Under the pieces are notes generated by a model. That model was not told the origin of the DNA. It was given only the letters and a program-made list of their open reading frames with translations, and ran no database searches. From NCBI GenBank assembly GCA_022448705.1, contig JAKUUF010000001.1, positions 1 to 35,126 on the forward strand: a DNA stretch of 35,126 nucleotides. Reading direction: 5' to 3'. Shown one piece after another: positions 16,489 to 24,313 of the stretch. The translations under genes were made by a program, and so were the position numbers. The stretch comes from SAR324 cluster bacterium (GTDB taxonomy: Bacteria; SAR324; NAC60-12). Position 1 is the first letter of the stretch; every line of letters starts with the position of its first letter.

Positions 16489-16581
16489 GTCCTCTTTGTA
16501 AGTAATCGGCAGTGAATGAATTTTGTTTTCGAATTAAATTTATTGTCCTGAAATTCAAAAATCTGGCCTGAAACACTTTTT

Positions 16582-18339
16582 TTACATTCGCTCCGGGGGT
16601 GTAATTCCCAAAAGATTCAAACCCTGCTGCAGAGTTTCTGCAACACAATGAAACAGCAATAACCTTGCGGCCTTAAGCTGTTCAGTTTCGGCATGCATTA
16701 CAGAACATGTGTTGTAGGCCCTGCTGAAATCCTTTGAAAATTCATATAACATCCTGGCCAGCAGTGAAGGCCGAAACTGTTCTCCGGCATTAAAAACAGT
16801 TTTGTTAAAATCCAGCATCTGCCTCAAAAGCTTTTTTTCATTAGGGTGTGTTAAAAGAGAAAAATCAACATCAGGACTGACTTTGCGTGAAATTTTCCGT
16901 CCGATGCTCCGGATACGAACATACGCATAGACCAGATAGGTTCCTGTGTCTCCCTCGGAAACAAGCCAGTCGTCCATTGAAAACACGATATTTTTGTTTG
17001 AGTCCTGGTTCAGCATTCCGTATTTTATTGCAGCAACTGCAATTTTCTGGGATGTTTCATCCAGTTCTTTCCTGCTCCATTCTTTACGATGTTCTTCCAG
17101 ATGAGTGGACTGTATGCTCTCAACAATTTCTTTGCGTAATTGTGAGAATAGAATTACATTTCCCTCACGCGAACTCATTTTACCTTCGGGCAGCATAACC
17201 AGGGCGTAAGGCAAATGAAAACACTGTTCCGCCTGCTTGTAGCCCATTCGTTTAAGTGTGGCAAAAACCTGTTTAAAATGAAGTGTCTGCTCTGCACCAA
17301 CAACATAGATGGATCGCTTCACGTCGAAATTGTCAAATTTTTGCCTTGCGAGGGCCAGATCTTTGGTGGAATAAAGTGTATTACCATCCGATTTCAGCAG
17401 CATGAAAAAACCGAGTCCTTCTTCATCAAGATCGATTCCAATCGCACCTTCAGATTTCTTAAATATTCCATTTTTTTCCCCTTCAATTACAATTTTCCTG
17501 CCTTCTTCATCCACCTCAGATTCATAGAAGAAATGATCAAATTTTACATCAAGCCACTCATAGATTTCATGAAAGTCCTTCATTGACCACTCACGAGTAG
17601 TTTCCCATTCTTGATAAATTTCCTCATCCTTTTCATCAATTTTTCGAAGTAACTGACTCAGCTCATCCTGGAAACTGATTTTTTCCTGACCCTCCGCGGC
17701 CTCAAGTTTTCTTACTGCATTTGCATACAGTTCCCCTAACCATTCTCCGGGATAGTTTTCAGGTGGATCTTCTGTGTTATGGTTCTTCAAATACCATAAA
17801 CATTTAGCGATATGAGAACCAATGTCTCCTATGTAGTTTGCGCCAACAACATCATAACCATTGTAAAGGTAAATTCGGCAAAGGCTGTCTCCAAGAGCCA
17901 CATTGCGCAAATGACCGACATGGAAACCTTTGTGAGTATTCGGCTGAGAATATTCAATCATCACCTTCTCACGTTTTATACTGGAAGGCTCCTTGAAATA
18001 ATTACCGTGGAAAATATCTGGCAGGACTGCTTCCGCAACAGCAGCTGCAGAAACTGTGAAGTTCAGATAAGGCCCTCTTGCCTGGATATGGGTAAAGGGG
18101 GCATTCGGCAAAAGGTGCTTTTGAAGTTTGTCCGCCAGCTCTGAAGCAATTACAGCTGGAGAACGACGAAGGGTCTTGGAAAAGCTGAAACAGGGGAGTG
18201 CATAATCACCAAGTTCGGGATTCGGAGGCTGCTCAATCAAGCCTGTGATTTCTGAAGAGTCCCAGGCTTCATTTTTGTATTCTGTTGTTAGTATGCTGGC
18301 CGTCCAGTCATTGATCGTCTGTTCGAAAATATTCATCAA
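16582..18339 (-). CDS. argS: Arginyl-tRNA synthetase
   Basis: The 585-residue class I synthetase charges tRNA-Arg in the cytoplasm. It has the N-terminal Add1 domain (about 1-110), the HIGH-type motif His-Val-Gly-His inside a Ser-Gln-Pro-Asn-Thr-His-Lys-Gly-Phe lead-in (about 131-144), and a KMSKS-like Lys-Met-Ser-Ser-Arg-Glu-Gly-Asn. A C-terminal DALR anticodon-binding domain ends Gly-Ile-Thr-Pro-Pro-Glu-Arg-Met, the usual C-terminus for bacterial ArgS. All parts are intact and the length is normal. It starts Met-Met, so either ATG is possible. It follows infA by 94 bases on the same strand. Confidence 0.96.
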   Translation of the reverse strand: MMNIFEQTINDWTASILTTEYKNEAWDSSEITGLIEQPPNPELGDYALPCFSFSKTLRRSPAVIASELADKLQKHLLPNAPFTHIQARGPYLNFTVSAAAVAEAVLPDIFHGNYFKEPSSIKREKVMIEYSQPNTHKGFHVGHLRNVALGDSLCRIYLYNGYDVVGANYIGDIGSHIAKCLWYLKNHNTEDPPENYPGEWLGELYANAVRKLEAAEGQEKISFQDELSQLLRKIDEKDEEIYQEWETTREWSMKDFHEIYEWLDVKFDHFFYESEVDEEGRKIVIEGEKNGIFKKSEGAIGIDLDEEGLGFFMLLKSDGNTLYSTKDLALARQKFDNFDVKRSIYVVGAEQTLHFKQVFATLKRMGYKQAEQCFHLPYALVMLPEGKMSSREGNVILFSQLRKEIVESIQSTHLEEHRKEWSRKELDETSQKIAVAAIKYGMLNQDSNKNIVFSMDDWLVSEGDTGTYLVYAYVRIRSIGRKISRKVSPDVDFSLLTHPNEKKLLRQMLDFNKTVFNAGEQFRPSLLARMLYEFSKDFSRAYNTCSVMHAETEQLKAARLLLFHCVAETLQQGLNLLGITPPERM

Positions 18340-18433
18340 TGTTCAAGCGACAAATATTGAGAAAAAAGGTTGATCACAGGAAACAGCAAACTGGCATTTC
18401 TCCTGTGATGGTAATATTTATATCCCTGTGCTC

Positions 18434-18655
18434 TTATTCATCAACCTTTTCCCGCCGCACTATTCTGCCGCGATTCAGATCATAAGGAGAAAGTTCAATT
18501 GTGACTGTATCTCCAGGAAGTACACGGATTTTGTACATTTTCATTTTTCCAGATAAATGGCCTATAACTACATGATCATTTTCCAGTTTCACTCGAAAAA
18601 TACCTTTGGAAGACTCGATAACTGTCCCTTCGACCTCTAGTTTATCTTCACTCAA
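18434..18655 (-). CDS. infA: Translation initiation factor IF-1, TTG start
   Basis: The 73-residue OB-fold protein matches IF-1 along its length: Leu-Glu-Val-Glu-Gly-Thr-Val at the start, His-Leu-Ser-Gly-Lys-Met in the middle, and Ile-Glu-Leu-Ser-Pro-Tyr-Asp-Leu then Arg-Gly-Arg-Ile at the end. IF-1 binds the ribosomal A site and aids IF-2 and IF-3. The start codon is TTG. It is well supported because a strong Shine-Dalgarno (AAAGGAG at 18664-18670 on the minus strand) lies 8 bases upstream and no in-frame ATG fits the family's N-terminus. It is followed by argS. Confidence 0.95.
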   Translation of the reverse strand: MSEDKLEVEGTVIESSKGIFRVKLENDHVVIGHLSGKMKMYKIRVLPGDTVTIELSPYDLNRGRIVRREKVDE

Positions 18656-18951
18656 ACGTTATGCTCCTTTTTTAAATTATTTACAGTTTATGCATTAGTT
18701 GTATTCAATGATTATGCAGCCCTAATTCTAATTTAGTTAATAATAATTTCAAGTGATTTGAAGAATTTAGAGTTTTGTGATTCAAAAAATAATATTTTGA
18801 TTGCAAAAGTTAATATTTTGATTGCAAAAGTTAATAACAATTTACTCATCAATTAACGTGAAAAAAACAATCCAATAAATTATAATTTTCTTCTAAAATT
18901 TGAAGTAAAGATCATATTAATTTTTAAACAATTACACAATGGGATATTAGA
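18656..18951. other. AT-rich divergent spacer between infA and the dGTPase gene
   Basis: This 296-base region must hold promoters for infA (minus) and the dGTPase gene (plus). It has no open frame. Its notable content is a 21-base tandem duplication, listed separately, and the infA ribosome binding site near 18664. Confidence 0.5.
18791..18832 (+). repeat. Perfect 21-base tandem duplication
   Basis: The unit AATATTTTGATTGCAAAAGT plus a final T occurs twice head to tail (18791-18811 and 18812-18832). It is followed by the first four bases of a third copy and preceded by a related AT-rich stretch. It lies about 120 bases upstream of the dGTPase start. It could be replication slippage or a doubled regulator site. 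The unit ATTTTGATTGCAAAA contains an imperfect dyad. Confidence 0.85.
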
Positions 18952-20271
18952 ATGAGCCCATGGAAAGAACGCCGTGCTCCCTGTGGTTTGCAGCGCCCTA
19001 ACGATCAGCGTGAAGAATTTGAACGTGACAGGGCACGAGTGATACACTCTTCAGCCTTCAGGAGGCTGCAGGCAAAAACACAAATTCTAGGTGTATTAGA
19101 GGGTGATTTTCATCGTACACGTCTGACTCATTCAATGGAAGTTGCCCAGATCGGACGTGGCCTGGTATTGAATCTTGCGAATCGATACCCTCACCTGAAA
19201 GACTTACTTCCTCCTCTGGAACAGATTGAAACCAATGGACTTGCCCATGATTTGGGCCACCCGCCTTTCGGTCATGGTGGGGAAATTGCGTTAAATTATG
19301 TAATGTATGGTTTTGGAGGATTTGAAGCTAATGGTCAGACATTGCGGATTCTCTCCACGCTGGAATCACACACCCCCGAATATGGATTAGATTTGACACG
19401 GCGAAGTTTGCTGGGAATATTGAAATATCCTGTTCCATATTCAAGACTTTGCCGAAAAAAACCCCCGGAAGAAAATGGCTCAGATAATGAATCAATTGCA
19501 CTGCAGGGCTGGCAGCCTCCAAAATGCTATCTTGATACTGAAGAGAAAGTATTAGATTGGGTTTTAGCCCCTCTCACTGATACTGACAGAGAGCTATTCT
19601 GCGAGCAAAACAATCCAACTGAATATAATCATGGTTATCCCCTGCACAAAGCTCTTGATACTTCTTTGATGAATCTTGCTGATGATATTGCCTACGGCGT
19701 TCATGATTTTGAAGATGGAATAGTTTTAAGATTGCTAACCCGTGAGCACTGGCAGACTGTGGTCAGTAATATGGATCAAAAATGGGCTGCCGATAAAAAC
19801 CTGTTAGAAATTGAAAATCAGCTTTTCAATTCTACAGAGAACTCTGGACACAGTCGTAAGCAAGCAGTTGGAGCACTGGTTCATGGACTTGTTTCATCAG
19901 TTGAATTAGAACAAAATGAAAAGTTTGAAGAACCACTTCTGCAATGGAATGCCGTACTGCCGCAAGAACCGGATAATTTTCTAAAGTCGCTTCAGGAAAC
20001 GGTATGGCGCAACGTGATCCAGCTGAACACAGTTCAGGCTGCAACATACAAGGGCCGTAAAATTGTTCTTTCAATTTTTGAAGCATTATCATCTGACCCT
20101 GAAATGCTATTACCAAGATCCTTTCAAAGCTTGTGGAAATCAGCAAAAAGTGAGCAGGAACAAAAAAGAATAATTTGTGATTACATTGCAGGCATGACTG
20201 ACCAGTACGCAAATCGATTTTATCAGCGACTGTTTCTTCCCGGACATGGATCCGTGTTTGACAGGTTATGA
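18952..20271 (+). CDS. dgt: Deoxyguanosinetriphosphate triphosphohydrolase (dGTPase family)
   Basis: The 439-residue HD-domain protein hydrolyses dGTP (and in many members other dNTPs) to the nucleoside and triphosphate, so controlling dNTP pools. It has the conserved start of homology with Arg-Asp-Arg-Ala-Arg-Val-Ile-His-Ser and Phe-Arg-Arg-Leu-Gln-Ala-Lys-Thr-Gln. His-Arg-Thr-Arg-Leu-Thr-His-Ser carries the first metal His, and Ala-His-Asp-Leu-Gly-His-Pro-Pro-Phe-Gly-His is the HD motif. A later Asp-Asp-Ile-Ala-Tyr supplies the final Asp. The length and order fit the dGTPase type 2/3 proteins. It is monocistronic or leads into ispG, 75 bases away. Which dNTP it prefers is unknown. Confidence 0.92.
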   Translation: MSPWKERRAPCGLQRPNDQREEFERDRARVIHSSAFRRLQAKTQILGVLEGDFHRTRLTHSMEVAQIGRGLVLNLANRYPHLKDLLPPLEQIETNGLAHDLGHPPFGHGGEIALNYVMYGFGGFEANGQTLRILSTLESHTPEYGLDLTRRSLLGILKYPVPYSRLCRKKPPEENGSDNESIALQGWQPPKCYLDTEEKVLDWVLAPLTDTDRELFCEQNNPTEYNHGYPLHKALDTSLMNLADDIAYGVHDFEDGIVLRLLTREHWQTVVSNMDQKWAADKNLLEIENQLFNSTENSGHSRKQAVGALVHGLVSSVELEQNEKFEEPLLQWNAVLPQEPDNFLKSLQETVWRNVIQLNTVQAATYKGRKIVLSIFEALSSDPEMLLPRSFQSLWKSAKSEQEQKRIICDYIAGMTDQYANRFYQRLFLPGHGSVFDRL

Positions 20272-20346
20272 AATAATCATGTGCAAATGTTTTTATCACA
20301 TGACCAGAAATAAACTTAATACCAAACCAAAAACAAAAAACCCAGT

Positions 20347-21531
20347 GTGCTGCCTGTAAGAAGACATACCAGGACTGTTTCAATTGGATCCATCAAGATC
20401 GGCGGGACTGAACCGATACGGATACAGTCAATGCTGACTTGTGATACCACAGATGTTGATGCATGCATTGAGGAAATAACACGATTGGACGCGGTGGATT
20501 GTGAAATCATCCGCTTAACTGTTCCAAATCAAAAATCAGTTGACAGCGTGCCTTTGATTCGTGAGGAAATGAGGAAGAGGGGCATTGAAAGACCTATTGT
20601 TGCAGATGTGCATTTTAATCCAAAACTGGCTGTAAATGTCTGTGAATTTGTGGACAAGGTACGCATCAATCCGGGTAATTATGCAGACAGGAAAAAATTT
20701 GAAGTCCGTGAGTACACAGACGCTCAGTACCAGGAAGAACTGGATCGAATTGAGCAGAAATTAATTCCGTTGATTAAAAACCTGAAAAAATATGGGAATT
20801 CATTGAGGGTTGGTACTAACCACGGCTCACTATCGGACCGCCTGATGAACCGTTATGGAGATACTCCAGAGGGAATGGTTGAATCAGCTATGGAGTTTTT
20901 GCGTATACTGAGAAAGCATGATTTTGAAGAAACTGTTTTATCGATGAAATCTTCAAATCCCAAGGTGATGATCGAGGCATATCGTCAGCTTGTGCAAAAA
21001 ATGGAAAAGGAAGATATGCATTATCCACTGCACTTGGGAGTTACTGAAGCAGGCAATGAGCTGGATGGGCGTATAAAAAGTGCAATTGGAATCGGCACCC
21101 TGCTTTGTGAGGGACTGGGAGACACTATCAGGGTTTCACTTACAGAGCCTTCTGAAAATGAAATTCCTGTTGCCAAGTCAATTTTACAGTCAACACGATC
21201 ACGCATTTATAACACCGATTTTATTTCCTGCCCTTCCTGCGGCAGAACTTTTTTTGACTTGGCAAGTACGACAGAGAAAATAAAGGCACGCACTTCTCAT
21301 CTAAAAGGCGTGAAAATAGCAATCATGGGATGTGTGGTCAATGGTCCGGGTGAAATGGCAGATGCAGATTTTGGCTACGTTGGTTCTGGTCCAGACAAGA
21401 TAAATTTATTTCACGGGAAAACATGCGTAAGCCGTAACATCCCTGCAGACCATGCAGTGGAACGTTTAATCGAACTCATCCAGGAGTGTGGAATGTGGTC
21501 TGATCCACCTGAAAACAATCAAATATTATAA
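20347..21531 (+). CDS. ispG: 4-hydroxy-3-methylbut-2-enyl diphosphate synthase (IspG/GcpE)
   Basis: The 394-residue enzyme of the MEP isoprenoid pathway converts MEcPP to HMBPP with a [4Fe-4S] cluster. The TIM-barrel half starts with Ile-Gly-x-x-Glu-Pro-Ile-Arg-Ile-Gln-Ser-Met and has Val-Arg-Ile-Asn-Pro-Gly-Asn. The reductase-like half has the cluster cysteines in Ser-Cys-Pro-Ser-Cys-Gly-Arg and Met-Gly-Cys-Val-Val-Asn-Gly-Pro-Gly-Glu, the last also supplying the conserved Glu. The start is a GTG. An in-frame TAA lies 30 bases upstream and there is no ATG between, so the GTG at 20347 is the only good candidate. The short two-domain form is the bacterial type. Confidence 0.95.
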   Translation: MLPVRRHTRTVSIGSIKIGGTEPIRIQSMLTCDTTDVDACIEEITRLDAVDCEIIRLTVPNQKSVDSVPLIREEMRKRGIERPIVADVHFNPKLAVNVCEFVDKVRINPGNYADRKKFEVREYTDAQYQEELDRIEQKLIPLIKNLKKYGNSLRVGTNHGSLSDRLMNRYGDTPEGMVESAMEFLRILRKHDFEETVLSMKSSNPKVMIEAYRQLVQKMEKEDMHYPLHLGVTEAGNELDGRIKSAIGIGTLLCEGLGDTIRVSLTEPSENEIPVAKSILQSTRSRIYNTDFISCPSCGRTFFDLASTTEKIKARTSHLKGVKIAIMGCVVNGPGEMADADFGYVGSGPDKINLFHGKTCVSRNIPADHAVERLIELIQECGMWSDPPENNQIL

Positions 21532-21547
21532 AAAACAGTACTTTAAT

Positions 21548-21730
21548 ATGGACATACTGTTAAACCAAATAATCATATTCCTTACTGAAAATCATTTGGT
21601 TATAATTCCATTGCTTGCAGTTTTTTCAGCAGCATTGGCATTACTTGCATGGAAGCAGATAAAGCAGGGATGGAGATTCTATTTCAGCAAACGCAGACTT
21701 ATTGCGCAATTAAGAGAAAAAAAACTTTAA
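21548..21730 (+). CDS. Small single-span membrane protein
   Basis: This 60-residue frame starts at an ATG 16 bases after the ispG stop. A longer version would overlap ispG. It has one strong transmembrane helix (about residues 19-36, Ile-Ile-Pro-Leu-Leu-Ala-Val-Phe) followed by a basic, aromatic tail (Trp-Arg-Phe-Tyr-Phe-Ser-Lys-Arg-Arg), so the tail should lie on the cytoplasmic side. No family is recognised. Its proximity suggests co-transcription with ispG. It converges on the YggS gene, with 11 bases between them. Small size limits confidence that it is expressed. Confidence 0.5.
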   Translation: MDILLNQIIIFLTENHLVIIPLLAVFSAALALLAWKQIKQGWRFYFSKRRLIAQLREKKL

Positions 21731-21741
21731 ACTGAAACATT

Positions 21742-22440
21742 TTACCTCGGACCGAAAATAGCAGTTCCCAGCCGGATCATAGTTGCACCTTCCTGAATTG
21801 CCCATTGAAAATCAGCAGTCATGCCCATTGAAAGCTCATTAATTTCCGGAGCACAAAGCTCCTTTTGCAGCTGATCTCTCCACATTCTGAGTTTCTCAAA
21901 TATTTTGCGGGTAGAAGCTTCTCCAAGATCTGGTTCAGGTATTGTCATCAGTCCCCTTAATTTTATCCAATGCCCCGCATGCAATGTTTCCGCAAGTTGA
22001 AACAGCTCAACCAATTGCTGAACTCCGAATTTGCTTTTTTCCTGTGAAAGATTAACCTGTATCAGCACATTTATATTTTGCTGTTTTAAAGCACAACGTT
22101 CTTCTAATTTTTTGGCTAATTCAATAGAATCAATGGAATGAATCCACTGGAAGTTTCCTGGACAAAACTTTACTTTGTTTTTTTGCAAGTGCCCTATCAT
22201 ATGCCATTCAATGTTATCAATATTGTTCAATGCAGACATCTTATTGATAGCCTCCTGAACCATATTTTCACCAAATGCAGTATGATTTGCCAATACAGCC
22301 TCATTAATCATTGCAGCAGGTTTTGTTTTACTGACAGCAATAAGTTGAATTTCTTCGGGAGAGCGTCCGGCCTCGGTTGCCGCCTGGCTTAACTGCTGCC
22401 GAACAACAGCCAAATTATCTTTAATGGAAGCCTTGCTCAT
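21742..22440 (-). CDS. YggS/PROSC-family pyridoxal-phosphate-binding protein
   Basis: The 232-residue protein is the conserved PLP homeostasis protein (YggS/PLPBP). It has Leu-Ile-Ala-Val-Ser-Lys-Thr-Lys-Pro with the PLP Schiff-base Lys near residue 38, Phe-Gly-Glu-Asn, Trp-His-Met-Ile-Gly-His-Leu-Gln-x-Asn-Lys, and Leu-Ser-Met-Gly-Met-Thr-Ala-Asp-Phe near the C-terminus. These proteins lack robust enzymatic activity and buffer PLP and amino-acid/keto-acid balance. The first codons lie only 14 bases from the start of the divergent selenoprotein gene. Confidence 0.93.
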   Translation of the reverse strand: MSKASIKDNLAVVRQQLSQAATEAGRSPEEIQLIAVSKTKPAAMINEAVLANHTAFGENMVQEAINKMSALNNIDNIEWHMIGHLQKNKVKFCPGNFQWIHSIDSIELAKKLEERCALKQQNINVLIQVNLSQEKSKFGVQQLVELFQLAETLHAGHWIKLRGLMTIPEPDLGEASTRKIFEKLRMWRDQLQKELCAPEINELSMGMTADFQWAIQEGATMIRLGTAIFGPR

Positions 22441-22454
22441 TTTCCAATTTTCAA

Positions 22455-23246
22455 ATGAATAAAGAAACTTTGCTTGACAAATTATTGGTTAAGTTATTCA
22501 GGATTCCTGCAATAAAATATTACTGGGACAGAAACTATAAAGAACTCGAAATTAAGAATATCCCCTGGACAAAACTGGAAAAACCTCTTAAGGATTGCAA
22601 AATAGTACTAATCACAACAGGCGGAATCCATTTGAAATCCGATAAAGAATTTGATCTGAGTGATCCTAATGGTGACTCTACATTTCGCAGAATCCCGTAT
22701 GATACCAATTTTAAGGATTTGATCATCACGCATAAATATTATGACCACCATGATGCGGATCGTGATCCAAACCTGATCCTGCCCATTGAGGTTTTAAGTG
22801 AATTGCAGTCTGAAGGCATAGTAGGACCTTCCTGCGAAAATCATTACAGCTTCATGGGACATATCGAGGAACCTCATTTAACAACATTAATCCAAAAAAG
22901 CTCAGTTGAAGCAGCAAAAGAAATCAGGCAACAAAAAGCTGACATTGCCTTACTGGTTCCCGCTTGAGGCATCTGCAACCAGACGGTCGGTCTGGTCCAG
23001 CGTGAAGTAGAACGACAAGGAATTTCTACAGTGGGAATCTCAATTGCCCGCAGCGTGAGTGAATCTGTCAAACCTCCACGGACCTATTACCTTAAATACC
23101 CTTTTGGTCACGCCATGGGCGAAGCATTCAATAGGCCTCAGCAAAAAAAGATTTTCCTTGATTGCCTGAAAATTCTGGAAACAGCAACTGAACCTGGAAA
23201 AATCTTTGACAGCCAGTACCGGTGGAAAAGACACAAGTTCGAATAG
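22455..23246 (+). CDS. GrdB-related selenoprotein (glycine/sarcosine/betaine reductase selenoprotein B family), Sec at UGA 22965
   Basis: Standard translation stops at TGA 22965-22967 after 170 residues. The same frame continues for 92 more residues to TAG at 23244-23246, giving 263 residues with selenocysteine at 171. The family pattern runs through the stop. Leu-Leu-Val-Pro-Ala-Sec-Gly-Ile-Cys-Asn-Gln-Thr-Val-Gly replaces the Cys-Pro-x-Cys seen in homologues as I recall them. The C-terminal Tyr-Pro-Phe-Gly-His-Ala-Met-Gly and Gln-Gln-Lys-Lys-Ile-Phe-Leu block is also typical. Upstream, Trp-Thr-Lys-Leu-Glu-Lys-Pro-Leu, Thr-Thr-Gly-Gly-Ile-His, and Asp-His-His-Asp-Ala-Asp-Arg-Asp-Pro-Asn fit the same family. 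The UxxC pair suggests thiol/selenol redox chemistry; the substrate is unknown. No other reductase subunits or sel genes are in the window. No Shine-Dalgarno is visible before the ATG. Confidence 0.87.
22968..22996 (+). promoter_or_regulatory. Bacterial SECIS-like hairpin within the selenoprotein gene
   Basis: A perfect 7-bp stem (ACCAGAC at 22978-22984, GTCTGGT at 22990-22996) closes a five-base loop GGTCG (22985-22989). The loop GG falls 18-19 bases after the UGA. As I recall it, the E. coli fdhF SECIS also has a GGUC loop at about 19-20 bases. This is the element that SelB binds to deliver Sec-tRNA. Energy and covariation were not computed. Confidence 0.8.
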
Positions 23247-23282
23247 GGCGAATACAAAACTGACTTTAGCTTTCATCAGGGC

Positions 23283-23930
23283 TTAATCCTTTTGTAATTC
23301 TGCTTTCCAGAGTCCCACCTGTTTTTCCCTTGCTTCATTCTCCGCCGCAAGAAATTCCTGGTGCTCAGGTGGAGGCTCCTCCCCCAGCAGATAAAATGAC
23401 CAGCCATTCCGGATTAACCATACATTTATATTTGTGTCACCTGACCAGAGTATCCCATCAAGCCGATACAGTTTTTCAGAATAATCATAAACGACTCTTA
23501 CCTGCCTGTTATAGAACATTTTTTGCAGTTCATATGCGGATTTTTTCAGGAACCATTCATTATATTCTTTGCCATGACTTACCGAAAGCTTTGGTGACAC
23601 ATATTTCAGCCAAACCCGGACCTCCTGGCGCTGCAGGTTTAGATTCTTCTTGGAAAGTTTGAATGTCCATTTTCTGTATTTTGAGCGATTATCAATTCGA
23701 ATCCACACACTCTCAGAATCAGTGACCCTGCTGAAAATTCCTGAAAACATTTTTTCACTGACTTTACTGAGAGTTTTTGACTTTTTTCTCTCATCCATAC
23801 GGTCGTATAGTTTTTTTCGTATCGATTCCGTTTTTAATAAGTTGCTTTGTGCCATTACAAACTGTTCCTGCCCTAACAGACTTATAAAGAAAATTAAGTT
23901 TGCTGTTATTATAATTCTGCAAAAAATCAT
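23283..23930 (-). CDS. Exported staphylococcal-nuclease-fold (SNase/TNase-like) protein
   Basis: The protein is 215 residues from the ATG at 23930, chosen because GGTGAG lies 4 bases upstream. An earlier TTG at 23942 also fits. It has a signal peptide (about 1-26). The C-terminal half follows the SNase pattern: Val-Arg-Val-Trp-Leu, then Glu-Tyr-Asn-Glu-Trp, then Ser-Ala-Tyr-Glu-Leu-Gln-Lys-Met, then Val-Arg-Val-Val-Tyr-Asp-Tyr, then Asn-Ile-Asn-Val-Trp-Leu-Ile-Arg-Asn-Gly-Trp, then Glu-Asn-Glu-Ala-Arg-Glu-Lys-Gln-Val-Gly-Leu-Trp. The usual catalytic Asp-Arg-Tyr-Gly-Arg turn is not intact (it reads Glu-Lys-Leu-Tyr-Arg), so nuclease activity is uncertain. It converges on the selenoprotein gene and is probably periplasmic. 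Confidence 0.72.
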   Translation of the reverse strand: MIFCRIIITANLIFFISLLGQEQFVMAQSNLLKTESIRKKLYDRMDERKKSKTLSKVSEKMFSGIFSRVTDSESVWIRIDNRSKYRKWTFKLSKKNLNLQRQEVRVWLKYVSPKLSVSHGKEYNEWFLKKSAYELQKMFYNRQVRVVYDYSEKLYRLDGILWSGDTNINVWLIRNGWSFYLLGEEPPPEHQEFLAAENEAREKQVGLWKAELQKD

Positions 23931-24313
23931 TATTCTCACCAATTTCTTTATGTATTGAAACAGAATCTACAGGTATGTTGCTCAGAATACCATGATTCTG
24001 CAAAAATCTAACCGATTTGCTTAAGTAAGCAGCAAATATATAGTTGAATTTTTATATGCATGGTATTGGAGATGCAATAAGTTTGCATGTGTTGCCTTAT
24101 TTCAGATAAAGTACCAGAATTGCTTCGTGTTTCATAAAATGGAGCTGCGTATTTTGCGTCCCCACAGAATTACATCCAGGTTGAGCCGTCCAATTTTGGC
24201 GTTTTGATTTTTCTCCGCCAAATATGAGCCAATTATCTTTATTCACTTATACCAAACCAAATCAACACCTGAAGACATCCAGGACTGGATTAAACAAACA
24301 TTATTTGTGCCTA

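Noticed and set aside
18791..18832. CRISPR-like repeat
   Set aside because: There are only two adjacent copies with no spacer and no cas genes. It is a simple tandem duplication.
20277..20303. Terminator after dgt
   Set aside because: A 7-bp inverted repeat with a 13-base loop is present but has no T tract, so it is too weak to call.
23031..23246. A separate small gene starting at GTG 23031
   Set aside because: It is the continuation of the selenoprotein frame after the UGA. The family homology begins immediately after the UGA, before this GTG.
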